From Prevotellaceae bacterium (GTDB lineage Bacteria > Bacteroidota > Bacteroidia > Bacteroidales > Bacteroidaceae): a stretch of DNA of 64,000 bases. The translations under genes and the position numbers were made by a program. The stretch spans positions 1-64,000 of the forward strand of contig JAISIN010000005.1 in NCBI GenBank assembly GCA_031262085.1, given 5' to 3'. This document shows, piece after piece, positions 41,428-50,374 of this stretch. How positions within the stretch are numbered: the first letter of the stretch is position 1; the number at the start of each line of letters is the position of its first letter. The notes below the pieces were generated by a model. It was not told the DNA's origin. It saw nothing but the letters and a program-made list of their open reading frames with translations, and did no database searches.

Positions 41428-42825
41428 TCAATGAGGTTGCAAAGATTCTTCTCCATGTTCAACTAAATTCCCCTTCAGCGTCGCCGAGCTTGCCTCCGTC
41501 ATGCGTACCACCACCCGTTCACCGATACGGTGCGTTCCTTTGTCGAACACCACGACGCGGTTTTGCTCCGTGCGTCCTACCAACTGCTCGCGCGAACGCT
41601 TGGAGATTCCCTCCGCCAGCACCTCGAACACCTTATTTATACAGCGAGCATTCGATTCTGCCGAGAGACGATTCTGCAAAGCGATGATTTCGTTCAACCG
41701 ACGAATCTTCACCGCCTCGGGCACGTCGTCGGGCAGATGCTTGGCAGCATAGGTTCCCGGACGTTCTGAGTACTTGAACATAAAAGCAGCATCGTACCCA
41801 CATGCCTCCATCAACGAGAGAGAGAGCTGATGATCCTCCTCCGTTTCCGAGGGGAAGCCGCAGAAGATGTCGGTCGACAAGCCGCAGTCGGGCACCATGC
41901 GACGAATCGCAGCTACCCGCTCCAGATACCACTCGCGCGTGTACTTGCGGTTCATCAACTTCAAGATACGCGAACTGCCGCTCTGCACCGGCAAATGAAT
42001 GTGTTTGCACACATTAGGCACGGCAGCGATCACAGCCAGCGTATCGTCGCTCATATCCTTGGGGTGCGAGGTAGTGAAGCGCACACGCAATTCGGGAACT
42101 TCCAGCGCCACCCGTTCCAGCAACAAGGGGAAGGTTACCGGCGTACCACCTGTCTGCTCAAACCGATAAGAGTTGACGTTCTGTCCCAGCAGCGTCACCT
42201 CCCGATACCCCCTTTCCGCCAAGTCGCGCACTTCGGTGAGAATACTCTCTACGTCGCGACTACGCTCCCGTCCGCGCGTATAGGGCACAATGCAATAGGT
42301 GCAGAAGTTGTTGCATCCTCGCATGATAGAGACAAATCCGGAGATATGATTACCACCGATGCGCGAAGGCACCACGTTGCGATAGGTCTCGGTGGTCGAC
42401 AGCTCTACATTCATAGCCTTCTCGCCCGCCTCGACAGCAGCCATCAGGTCGGGCAGGGTGAGATAAGCATCGGGACCTGCCACCAAGTCGACATGATGAT
42501 GCGCTATCAGCTCCTCCTTCACCCGCTCTGCCATGCAGCCCAGCACACCTACGATGAGCGGGCGTTTCTTCTTGATAGAATTAAAAAACTCCAGCCGGTT
42601 GACGATCTTCTGCTCGGCATTGTCGCGCACCGAGCAAGTATTCAAGAACACCGCATCCGCTTCGTCGAGCGTTTGCGCCTGTTCGTAGCCTGCCATCTGC
42701 ATCACAGAGGCAATCACTTCACTGTCTGCCACATTCATTTGGCAACCATACGTTTCGATGAACAGCTTTTTGCTGTCGGCATCGGCATCGGCAGATTTAA
42801 AGTCTGCTCCCGATAAATTCTTCAT
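41428..42825 (-). CDS. miaB: tRNA-2-methylthio-N6-dimethylallyladenosine synthase
   Basis: FIETYGCQMNVADSE, GCNNFCTYCIVPYTRGRE, TRAM-like C-term. Confidence 0.97.
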   Translation of the reverse strand: MKNLSGADFKSADADADSKKLFIETYGCQMNVADSEVIASVMQMAGYEQAQTLDEADAVFLNTCSVRDNAEQKIVNRLEFFNSIKKKRPLIVGVLGCMAERVKEELIAHHHVDLVAGPDAYLTLPDLMAAVEAGEKAMNVELSTTETYRNVVPSRIGGNHISGFVSIMRGCNNFCTYCIVPYTRGRERSRDVESILTEVRDLAERGYREVTLLGQNVNSYRFEQTGGTPVTFPLLLERVALEVPELRVRFTTSHPKDMSDDTLAVIAAVPNVCKHIHLPVQSGSSRILKLMNRKYTREWYLERVAAIRRMVPDCGLSTDIFCGFPSETEEDHQLSLSLMEACGYDAAFMFKYSERPGTYAAKHLPDDVPEAVKIRRLNEIIALQNRLSAESNARCINKVFEVLAEGISKRSREQLVGRTEQNRVVVFDKGTHRIGERVVVRMTEASSATLKGNLVEHGEESLQPH

Positions 42826-43055
42826 AAATAGATCGTGTTATTCGTTATAACGCCGTCTGCAACGGCGCGACAAAGATATAACCTTTTGTGCAGAAGCATT
42901 CGGCTTTTCCAAATGGATTTTATACATTTATTAAAGTACGTTAAATAGGCAGGCTTTTTATAGCAAGCATTTGGAACTTACCCATGTAGCCCGTACCTTT
43001 GTCCATTGAAAGAAACATTAGATTTTTTCATAGTTAAGGTTTAGGTTAAAAATAA

Positions 43056-43086
43056 AAAGGGGTGCTGTGAAGCAGCCCTTTTTTTC
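43056..43086 (+). terminator. Intrinsic terminator in the divergent miaB/43149 intergenic region
   Basis: aaaaaggggtgctgtgaagcagccctttttttc. Confidence 0.7.
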
Positions 43087-43148
43087 GTGCCCTTACTTTT
43101 CGTTGAATCCAAATTAAATGGCTACCTTTGGCGGCAAAATAACAAGAT

Positions 43149-43535
43149 ATGGACGGTATTATAGAATTTCTAATTTTAGTGGGTATCCTAGCATTCGGCG
43201 CCATACGCGAGTACAAGAAAGAAGCCCGAAAGAATGCCGGTGCAAAACCTGTTACACCCGAGAAAGAACCGGAACAGGAAGTATTTGTGCCGCGTCCGTT
43301 CAATCCCTTTGAACGAGAGGTGAGCCTGCCTAAGAAAACACCACAGCCCAAGAAGAAAAAACAAGCACCCCGTCCCTTCTTGAGCCAACAAGAAGCCGTT
43401 ACTGCTATTGAAGCCGCAGAGCCGCCGGTTGTGGAAGTCGAAGAAACGGCAACAGAATCCGAGTATACCATACACTCGGCTGAAGAGGCGCGCAAAGCCA
43501 TCGTCTGGGGAGAAATCTTGCAAAGAAAATATTAA
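43149..43535 (+). CDS. Small hypothetical membrane-anchored protein
   Basis: N-terminal hydrophobic segment plus charged linker; TACCTTTG at 43123-43130. Confidence 0.7.
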   Translation: MDGIIEFLILVGILAFGAIREYKKEARKNAGAKPVTPEKEPEQEVFVPRPFNPFEREVSLPKKTPQPKKKKQAPRPFLSQQEAVTAIEAAEPPVVEVEETATESEYTIHSAEEARKAIVWGEILQRKY

Positions 43536-43606
43536 TCCCGCACTACGACAACCTATCCCCGAAACTACATCTCTGCAACTAATTATCAAACATATAAGCA
43601 ATAATT

Positions 43607-45103
43607 ATGGCATTGAATTACATCTCGGCAGCCGAGGCTGCCAGTCTTATTAAACATGGTAACAACATTGGTTTGAGCGGATTTACACCCGCCGGAACTG
43701 CCAAAGCCGTAACGGCTGAACTGGCAAAAATCGCAGAAGCAGAACACGCAAAAGGGAACCCGTTTCAAGTGGGCATCTTTACCGGAGCATCTACCGGCGA
43801 ATCGTGCGACGGCATCTTGTCGCGCATCAAAGCCATCCGCTATCGCGCCCCCTACACAACCAACACCGATTTCCGCAAAGCCGTCAACAACGGTGAAATT
43901 GCCTACAACGACATACACCTGTCGCAAATGGCGCAAGAGCTGCGATACGGATTCATGGGAAAAGTCGATTTTGCCATTATCGAAGCCTGCGAAGTGACCG
44001 AAGACGGAAAGATTTACCTCACCGCAGCCGGCGGCATATCGCCTACCCTCTGCCGCCTGGCACCCAAGATTATTATCGAACTAAACGCTGCCCACAGCAA
44101 AACCGCTATGGGGCTGCACGACGTGTACGAACCGCTCGACCCGCCGTCCCGCCGCGAAATCCCTATCTACAAACCAAGCGACCGCATCGGAATGCCCTAT
44201 ATTCAGGCAGACCCGAAGAAGATTGTCGGTGTGGTAGAGACCAACTGGCCCGACGAGGCACGCAACTTTGTGGAGGCAGACCCCGTGACGGAGAAGATCG
44301 GTCAGAACGTGGCAGACTTCTTGGTGGCCGACTTGAAGCGGGGCATCATCCCCTCGACCTTCCTGCCGTTGCAATCGGGTGTGGGCAATATCGCCAACGC
44401 CGTACTCGGCGCCTTGGGAAGCGACGCCACCATCCCCCCGTTTGAGATGTACACCGAGGTGATTCAAAACTCCGTCATCGGATTGATTCGCGACGGACGC
44501 ATCAAGTTCGGCAGCACCTGCTCGCTGACCGTGACCAACGACTGCCTCCAAGAGGTGTACGACGATATGGACTTCTTCCGCGACAAGTTGGTGCTCCGTC
44601 CGTCGGAAATATCCAACAACCCCGAGGTAATCCGTCGACTGGGCGTCATCGCCATGAACACCGCCATCGAGGTCGACCTCTACGGCAACGTCAACTCCAC
44701 CCACATCGGCGGCACCAAGATGATGAACGGCATCGGCGGCTCGGGCGATTTCACCCGGAACTCCTACATCTCCATCTTCTCCTGCCCCTCGGAAGCCAAA
44801 CAGGGAAAGATCAGCGCCATCGTACCCATGGTGTCGCACGTCGACCACAGCGAACACTCGGTCAACGTAGTGATTACCGAGCAAGGCATTGCCGATTTGC
44901 GCGGTAAGGGTCCGAAGGAACGCGCACAAGCCATCATTGAGAATTGCGCACATCCCGATTACAGAAACCTGTTGTGGGATTACCTCAAGCTCACCGACGG
45001 CAAGTCGCAGACCCCGCAAGCCCTGCAAGCTGCCTTCGGCATGCACGTCGAGCTGGCTAAAAGCGGAGACATGCGCAACACCAATTGGGGACAGTACAAA
45101 TAG
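43607..45103 (+). CDS. Acetyl-CoA hydrolase/transferase (succinyl-CoA:acetate CoA-transferase type)
   Basis: NIGLSGFTPAGTAKAV, LQSGVGNIANAVLGAL, IGGSGDFTRNSYISIF, TEQGIADLRGKGP. Confidence 0.95.
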   Translation: MALNYISAAEAASLIKHGNNIGLSGFTPAGTAKAVTAELAKIAEAEHAKGNPFQVGIFTGASTGESCDGILSRIKAIRYRAPYTTNTDFRKAVNNGEIAYNDIHLSQMAQELRYGFMGKVDFAIIEACEVTEDGKIYLTAAGGISPTLCRLAPKIIIELNAAHSKTAMGLHDVYEPLDPPSRREIPIYKPSDRIGMPYIQADPKKIVGVVETNWPDEARNFVEADPVTEKIGQNVADFLVADLKRGIIPSTFLPLQSGVGNIANAVLGALGSDATIPPFEMYTEVIQNSVIGLIRDGRIKFGSTCSLTVTNDCLQEVYDDMDFFRDKLVLRPSEISNNPEVIRRLGVIAMNTAIEVDLYGNVNSTHIGGTKMMNGIGGSGDFTRNSYISIFSCPSEAKQGKISAIVPMVSHVDHSEHSVNVVITEQGIADLRGKGPKERAQAIIENCAHPDYRNLLWDYLKLTDGKSQTPQALQAAFGMHVELAKSGDMRNTNWGQYK

Positions 45104-45119
45104 TCTGTAACCGTACCTA

Positions 45120-45872
45120 CTAACGCCTGATGCCCAGCCTGACCACAAACCAGGCATGATGCCACAGGGTCGACAGCCAACCATAATGCCTCACCATGAT
45201 GCGGAAACGTTCGCGCAGGGAGGCTTTGTGGTTGGCTGTTGTCATGCCCTCCTCGAGGTAGTCGATCAGGGTGAGGTGGGTATTACAGATGGTATGGGCT
45301 TTCTTCATCATGCGGATGCACCAGTCGAAATCGGAGGAGAAGCGGTAGCGCAGGTCATAAGGCGCTGCCAGCGTCCGCTTGACAAAGAACGCCTGATGGC
45401 AGACCATCATACCGTGGCGGAAGCTCTTCCACGTGAGCACATCGGGGGCGGAGAGGCGGCGCATGCGCAGGAAGTGTCGGCGGGCGTCGACGATGGCGGT
45501 CTCGCCGTAGAGGATGTCGGGCAACTCATCGGTACGAGGTAGGCGATGAACCATCTGCTGGAGCGTGTCGTCTTCATGGAAGCTGTCGCCGGCGTTGAGG
45601 AAGCAGAGGTAATCGCCGGTGGCAAGCGTCATTGCCTTGTTCATGGCGTCGTACAATCCGTTGTCGGGTTCGCTCACAAGGTGCGTGATGTGCGGGCGAT
45701 ATTTCTCGAGGATAGAGAGGGTGCCGTCGGTGGAGGCACCGTCGACGACGATATACTCAACGCGATGCCATGTCTGTGCGATGACGCTCAGTATCGTCTC
45801 CTCCAGTGTCGCTTCGCCCTGATAGACCACGGTGATGACAGTGAACGTCGGTGTGGCGCGCTGCTTAGGCAT
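45120..45872 (-). CDS. Glycosyltransferase family 2
   Basis: FTVITVVYQGEATLEETILSVIAQTWHRVEYIVVDGASTDGT. Confidence 0.95.
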   Translation of the reverse strand: MPKQRATPTFTVITVVYQGEATLEETILSVIAQTWHRVEYIVVDGASTDGTLSILEKYRPHITHLVSEPDNGLYDAMNKAMTLATGDYLCFLNAGDSFHEDDTLQQMVHRLPRTDELPDILYGETAIVDARRHFLRMRRLSAPDVLTWKSFRHGMMVCHQAFFVKRTLAAPYDLRYRFSSDFDWCIRMMKKAHTICNTHLTLIDYLEEGMTTANHKASLRERFRIMVRHYGWLSTLWHHAWFVVRLGIRR

Positions 45873-47130
45873 GGCTACCGCTGATCTGGTTGTAGAGTTC
45901 GATGTATCGTTTGGCGACCGCCTGCTCTGAGTAGTGGGTGCTCACCTTTCGGCACGCCTGCTCGGAGAGGGCGGTGTAGTCGGGGGCGGTGAGCAGGCTG
46001 AAGATGCCGCGCGCAAAGTCCTCGGCAGAGCGATAGTCTGCCACATAGCCGTTCTGTTCGTGGTCAATCATCTCGGGGATGCCGCCCGTGCGGAACCCGA
46101 CGCACGGCACGCCGCACGCCATGGCTTCCATGATGGTGTTGGGGAGGTTCTCCTCGAGCGAGGGGGTGACGTAGAGGTCGGCGGCGTTGTATATCTCCAC
46201 CAGCCGGTGTTCGTCGATGACGAAATCCATCGGGTAGACCTTGAAGGGGAGCAGGTTCTCCAACCGGCGCGACTGATTGCCCAAGACGATGACGCCGAGA
46301 CGGTCGGTCAGCTCGGGATGTTGCTCGGCAAGGAGTTGGCACGATTCGACCATGTAGTCGAACCCTTTGCGTTTGTCGGTGATCTTCACCGAGCCGAAGA
46401 GCAGCAGCCTGCCTGCTTCGGGCAGTTGGCAGGCACGGCGCGCCTCCTGCTTGTTCATCGGGCGGAAGAGGCGTGTATTGATGGGGTTGGGAATGACGGT
46501 GACGGACTGTCCGGCAAGCAAGAGGCTCTTCTCCACCTCTGTTTTCAGCCATTGGCTACAGGCAACGAAGTGTATTTTCCGTCCTTTATAGAGTTTCAGC
46601 TTCCTGCGATAGGTGCGATAGGCGAGGTCGTGCTTGCCTCCGCCGCCGTAGAGGTAGGGGCAGTGGTGGCACCCCGTGACGTAGCGGTCGCATTGGCGGG
46701 CGTGGTGGCAGATGCCGGTGGCAGCCCACATGTCGTGCATCGTCCATACCACGGGCTTGCCCGAAGCCAATATCTTGTCGATCTGCTTGAGCGAGAGCAT
46801 GCCCTGATTGATCCAGTGGAGATGCACCACGTCGGCTTCGCGGAACTCGGGCAACGGCGTGACGTCTGTACCCGTGTTGGCGATGTCCACGGCGAAGAGC
46901 TGGTGCTTCTTGAAGTGGTTGGCGCGCCATATGACGATGCGCTCCCATACGAACTTCCACATCAGTCGCCACGAACCTTTGAGCGGCACCACGCTGATCG
47001 CTTCGGTCTGTTTGTCGCGCACCAGCAATTTGGCTTTGACGCCGTTGGCTGTGAGTGCTTCCATCAGACGAACGGCAGCCACAGCTGCTCCGCCGATGCG
47101 CTCGGATGTATTGATTAATAGTATTCTCAT
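45865..47130 (-). CDS. Glycosyltransferase family 4
   Basis: LINTSERIGGAAVAAVRLMEAL, VYPMDFV…YNAADLYVTPSLEENLPNTIMEAMACGVPCVGFRTGGIPEMI. Confidence 0.95.
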   Translation of the reverse strand: MRILLINTSERIGGAAVAAVRLMEALTANGVKAKLLVRDKQTEAISVVPLKGSWRLMWKFVWERIVIWRANHFKKHQLFAVDIANTGTDVTPLPEFREADVVHLHWINQGMLSLKQIDKILASGKPVVWTMHDMWAATGICHHARQCDRYVTGCHHCPYLYGGGGKHDLAYRTYRRKLKLYKGRKIHFVACSQWLKTEVEKSLLLAGQSVTVIPNPINTRLFRPMNKQEARRACQLPEAGRLLLFGSVKITDKRKGFDYMVESCQLLAEQHPELTDRLGVIVLGNQSRRLENLLPFKVYPMDFVIDEHRLVEIYNAADLYVTPSLEENLPNTIMEAMACGVPCVGFRTGGIPEMIDHEQNGYVADYRSAEDFARGIFSLLTAPDYTALSEQACRKVSTHYSEQAVAKRYIELYNQISGSHA

Positions 47131-47243
47131 ACTGCGGTTATGCTTGATTAATTTGTATGCTTATAGGGCGGCTATGCTTGATTAAATTGCGCAAAAGTAG
47201 TGGTTTTTGGTGACTTTCCGGCAAATTGGGGAGTAATTCGCCC

Positions 47244-47366
47244 GATAATACGTTCACAGAGAAGCTGAAAGCGTTGTTAGCGAAATATCCGACGGTAGAT
47301 ATTCATGCAATGGGCTTCTCTGATGGGTGGGAAGAAGAGGAACCCGGGTTTATCATTACCTACTGA
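47244..47366 (+). pseudogene. C-terminal remnant of an Abi family (Abi_2/AbiD-type) protein
   Basis: DNTFTEKLKALLAKYPTVDIHAMGFSDGWEEEEPGF…* matches the characteristic Abi_2 C-terminus; no upstream portion. Confidence 0.6.
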
Positions 47367-47384
47367 AAACGTTATAGAGCCTAT

Positions 47385-47598
47385 TTTTTAGCAAATCTCC
47401 TGCAAGAAATCACCGCCAATCTAAATAAAAGCGGTAGCATTCAACGTAGCCATCGAAAAGAATCGCAAGGTATCTCTTCCCGCTTATCCACCCATCACGC
47501 TCTACTACTGGAAGCGGGAGTATCAAGAACTCGGCGTGGTAAGTCAAGAGATAGAGGGCTACACAGTCCGCATCTATCATCCGGAAAAGTCGGTGTGC
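47385..47598 (+). pseudogene. Internally deleted partial copy of the AbiEi-like gene at 49579-50166 and its leader
   Basis: 47385-47437 nearly matches 49501-49553; 47436-47598 nearly matches 49842-50004. Confidence 0.9.
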
Positions 47599-47744
47599 CA
47601 TGATTGTATCGTTTAACGAGCGGCAAAGTTATCTCTTTCTCCCTACCTTTCTGCGGTTTTTCTCCCTACTTTTTTGTGATTTAATAGTCATATTAGCGTA
47701 CTGCGCTTTGTTGAGAAAGGGGCATAGCTTTAAAGTGAATGTTG

Positions 47745-48155
47745 TTAAATGGCAAGCCACTCTGCGGGCGATAATACCAGGATTTTGGATGAGCGAAAGT
47801 CTTTTTTGTTGCGCGTAATGATGGCACTAACAGAACTATCTTGTGAAGCTGCGTAGTATTGTATCGCATCTTCGAAATCAGAAAAGTCCGAATGCAATGC
47901 CTGTTGGATAATGCTTTCATTAACCGGAAGAATTGATACGTATTCAGATAAGTCAGATAGTGCAGCAATCGCGTTTTTGTTCCCTATACGCTTACGAAGA
48001 ATATAATAGATATTTGCATACGACAAGGCGCACACAGATAAATGAATCTCCTTTCTTTCTGCTGCGTCAAACAGATATGCCGCTGATTCGGCATAACCTT
48101 CACGATTAGCCAACAAGTCAATTACGACATTTGTATCAACAAAATAATGCTTCAT
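47745..48155 (-). CDS. PIN-domain toxin (VapC-type)
   Basis: MKHYFVDTNVVIDLLANREGYAESA…. Confidence 0.92.
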   Translation of the reverse strand: MKHYFVDTNVVIDLLANREGYAESAAYLFDAAERKEIHLSVCALSYANIYYILRKRIGNKNAIAALSDLSEYVSILPVNESIIQQALHSDFSDFEDAIQYYAASQDSSVSAIITRNKKDFRSSKILVLSPAEWLAI

Positions 48156-48418
48156 AAAATCCGGTCTTCCAGTTCTTTTTTGTAGTCATACTCCTCGGGT
48201 AACGTTATGATGCCGCGCAATTTAGAGGTTATTTTTTCGTGCTCCGCAGTAAATGTCTTATGCTTCAAAGACAGTTGTTGTGGTATTGACAAATATTTTA
48301 TCAATGCATTCTCTATCAAAGTAGACAGTGAAACCCCTTGCCGTTTTGCCGATTGCTCGGCAACATTCAGCAAGGCGGTGTTCAAATCCAATTGCAATGT
48401 TTGGTGTTCTGTTCTCAT
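48152..48418 (-). CDS. Antitoxin (DUF6364/RHH-like) of the PIN toxin
   Basis: Small ORF overlapping the toxin start by 4 nt; LQLDLNTALLNVAEQSAKRQGVSLSTLIENALIKYL. Confidence 0.8.
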   Translation of the reverse strand: MRTEHQTLQLDLNTALLNVAEQSAKRQGVSLSTLIENALIKYLSIPQQLSLKHKTFTAEHEKITSKLRGIITLPEEYDYKKELEDRIL

Positions 48419-48495
48419 ATCTAAAACATCTTGATTATCTGCCTACAAAGGAACATGTTTTGTGGTTAACAGCCAAACTTTTTTGCTATAAAAGA

Positions 48496-48561
48496 CAGTG
48501 ACTATTTGTACGTGCTTCAGTGACTATTTGTACGTGGTTCAGTGACTACCTCTATATGACG
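48496..48561. repeat. 22-bp tandem repeat cagtgactatttgtacgtg(c/g)tt, 2 clear units plus a decayed third
   Basis: Units at 48496-48517, 48518-48539, decayed 48540-48561. Confidence 0.9.
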
Positions 48562-48736
48562 ACTGCCACGGACTTTTGTGCATGATCCGACCAGGGTCAG
48601 GGGAAATGGCACGCGGATGACACGGATGGGGCGGATGAGCGCGGATTTGCAGAAGGGGGGAAAATGTATGACGTTCGTTTCGTAAGTAACTAAAAGGGCG
48701 TATCTTTGCCGCGAATTAATAATATATGGATCTATT

Positions 48737-48904
48737 ATGGCTATTACAATAAAAAGTATCCCGGTTCTTGAAGGCAAAACAGCCGAAGAATTTGTGCGTA
48801 AAGCAGAACAGAACGCTACTTTGCGCACCCCCTCGTTATCTAAAACCGAGGCAGACCGGTTACAAAAAGTATTGGATAAATCTAAAAGATTTAAGTTTCA
48901 ATGA
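48737..48904 (+). CDS. Small antitoxin-like protein (55 aa) missing from the ORF track
   Basis: ATG 48737: MAITIKSIPVLEGKTAEEFVRKAEQNATLRTPSLSKTEADRLQKVLDKSKRFKFQ*; TATCTTTG promoter-like element just upstream. Confidence 0.65.
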   Translation: MAITIKSIPVLEGKTAEEFVRKAEQNATLRTPSLSKTEADRLQKVLDKSKRFKFQ

Positions 48905-49292
48905 CCGCGACAGCATCAAAACGCGCGCTTTGCAATCGAACGCCAAGAACCGATTGCAACGACACATCGTCAATCCCAAACGCGGACGCAGCTATCCTGC
49001 CGTTCTTATCGGGCGATTGGGTGTGAACTGTAATTTTCAAGGCAAGTTCTATCACGTTGGCAGTCAGCTAATGACTTTTATCAAAGAATGGTTCCGACAC
49101 GAGGATAACAAAACTGGTTGTCGTTTCCTCGTCGTCGATGCTTATAATGACCCGCGTGTTCTTCATTATTACGAATCGAACGGGTTTGCTCCTTTGCACA
49201 AAAGCGAAGATGACGAGAAAGGGTATTATGACATAGCAAAAGAAGAACTTCTGAAAACGCGACTGATGTATTTCGATTTGAAGCAGGCGTGA
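48892..49292 (+). pseudogene. N-terminally truncated GNAT acetyltransferase (toxin-type)
   Basis: LSFNDRDSIKTRALQSNAKNRLQRHI…SYPAVLIGRLGVNCNFQGKFYHVGSQLMTFIKEWF…VDAYNDPRVLHYYESNGF…TRLMYFDLK; N-terminal GNAT part absent. Confidence 0.7.
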
Positions 49293-49578
49293 TGTGGAGT
49301 GCCTTGATTTGATATTAGTTATGACCTTTATTTCCAGAGTCCGCTTTATGTGTACGACTTTTTGCGGGAAGAAATAGAAAGGTGAGGTGCTACGTGATTG
49401 GATAGGTACGCTTATTGCGGTCTCATCTTGTTTCGGTGAACGGACATGACCGTTTTTCGTGGGTGGATATGCGCCATATCTCCCATGTTTACAACGATAC
49501 TTTTTAGCAAATCTCCTGCAATAAATCACCGCCAATCTAAATAAAAGCGGTAGATTTGTCCCGTCAAAGGAAATATCT

Positions 49579-50166
49579 ATGAATCAAGAACTACAGCTTT
49601 TGTTTCAACAGCATGGCGGCTATCTGGTACGGCGATTGTTGCCGGACAAGCCTACCTACAACCAACTGTTGCAGTTGGTGAAAGCCGGGGTGGTGGAACG
49701 CCTCAAGCAGGGCGTGTATCACTACGCGGGCGATGGAGATGTCAACCGCACGATGATCAATCTCGAAGCCGTCATGCCCGGCGGTGTGCTCTGCATGTAT
49801 TCCGCATGGGCATACTACGGATTGAGCACACAGATACCGCAAGCATTCAACGTAGCCATCGAAAAGAATCGCAAGATATCTCTTCCCGCTTATCCGCCCA
49901 TCACGCTCTACTACTGGAAGCGAGAGTATCAAGAACTCGGCGTGGTAAGTCAAGAGATAGAGGGCTACACAGTCCGCATCTATCATCCGGAAAAGTCGGT
50001 GTGCGATGCTGTCAAATTCCGCTTGAAGATAGGGCTGGACGTAACGGCAGAGATACTGAATAGCTATCTGAAACGGAAAGATCGCAACCTCGCGCTATTG
50101 ATGGAGTACGCCCGAATGATGCGAATAGAGCGTGTGATGCGAACTTATTTGGAGACGAGGGTATGA
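49579..50166 (+). CDS. AbiEi-family (type IV TA) antitoxin-like transcriptional regulator, no AbiEii partner
   Basis: wHTH N-term (GGYLVRRLLPDKPTYNQLLQLVKAGVVERLKQGVYHYAG), SAWAYYGLSTQIPQAFNVAIEKNRK, YHPEKSVCDAVKFRLKIGLD. Confidence 0.85.
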   Translation: MNQELQLLFQQHGGYLVRRLLPDKPTYNQLLQLVKAGVVERLKQGVYHYAGDGDVNRTMINLEAVMPGGVLCMYSAWAYYGLSTQIPQAFNVAIEKNRKISLPAYPPITLYYWKREYQELGVVSQEIEGYTVRIYHPEKSVCDAVKFRLKIGLDVTAEILNSYLKRKDRNLALLMEYARMMRIERVMRTYLETRV

Positions 50167-50374
50167 TAAAGGATATAGGGAAGTCAGTCAAAGCCGGACA
50201 TAAAATGTCAGTTTGCACATCCATCCGTGTGCTTTATACATGAGCAGATGGAAACAGCGTTTCTTACTACTCTTTCATTTCTTACTACAATCAAAAAGTG
50301 ATTGAAAATAAGTGTATTAGTTGAGTTATGAGGATGAGCTAATGCACTGTTTCTTACTACAATTTCATTTCTTA

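Noticed and set aside
46064-46972. Arg/His-rich ORFs inside the GT4 gene
   Set aside because: Alternate-frame artefacts of a recognisable glycosyltransferase.
48590-48660. gcggatgacacggatggggcggatgagcgcggattt word repeats
   Set aside because: Looks like a common low-complexity genomic repeat; nothing more can be said without genome-wide counts.
49068-49535. 155-aa minus-strand ORF overlapping the GNAT remnant
   Set aside because: Antisense to recognisable GNAT coding sequence.
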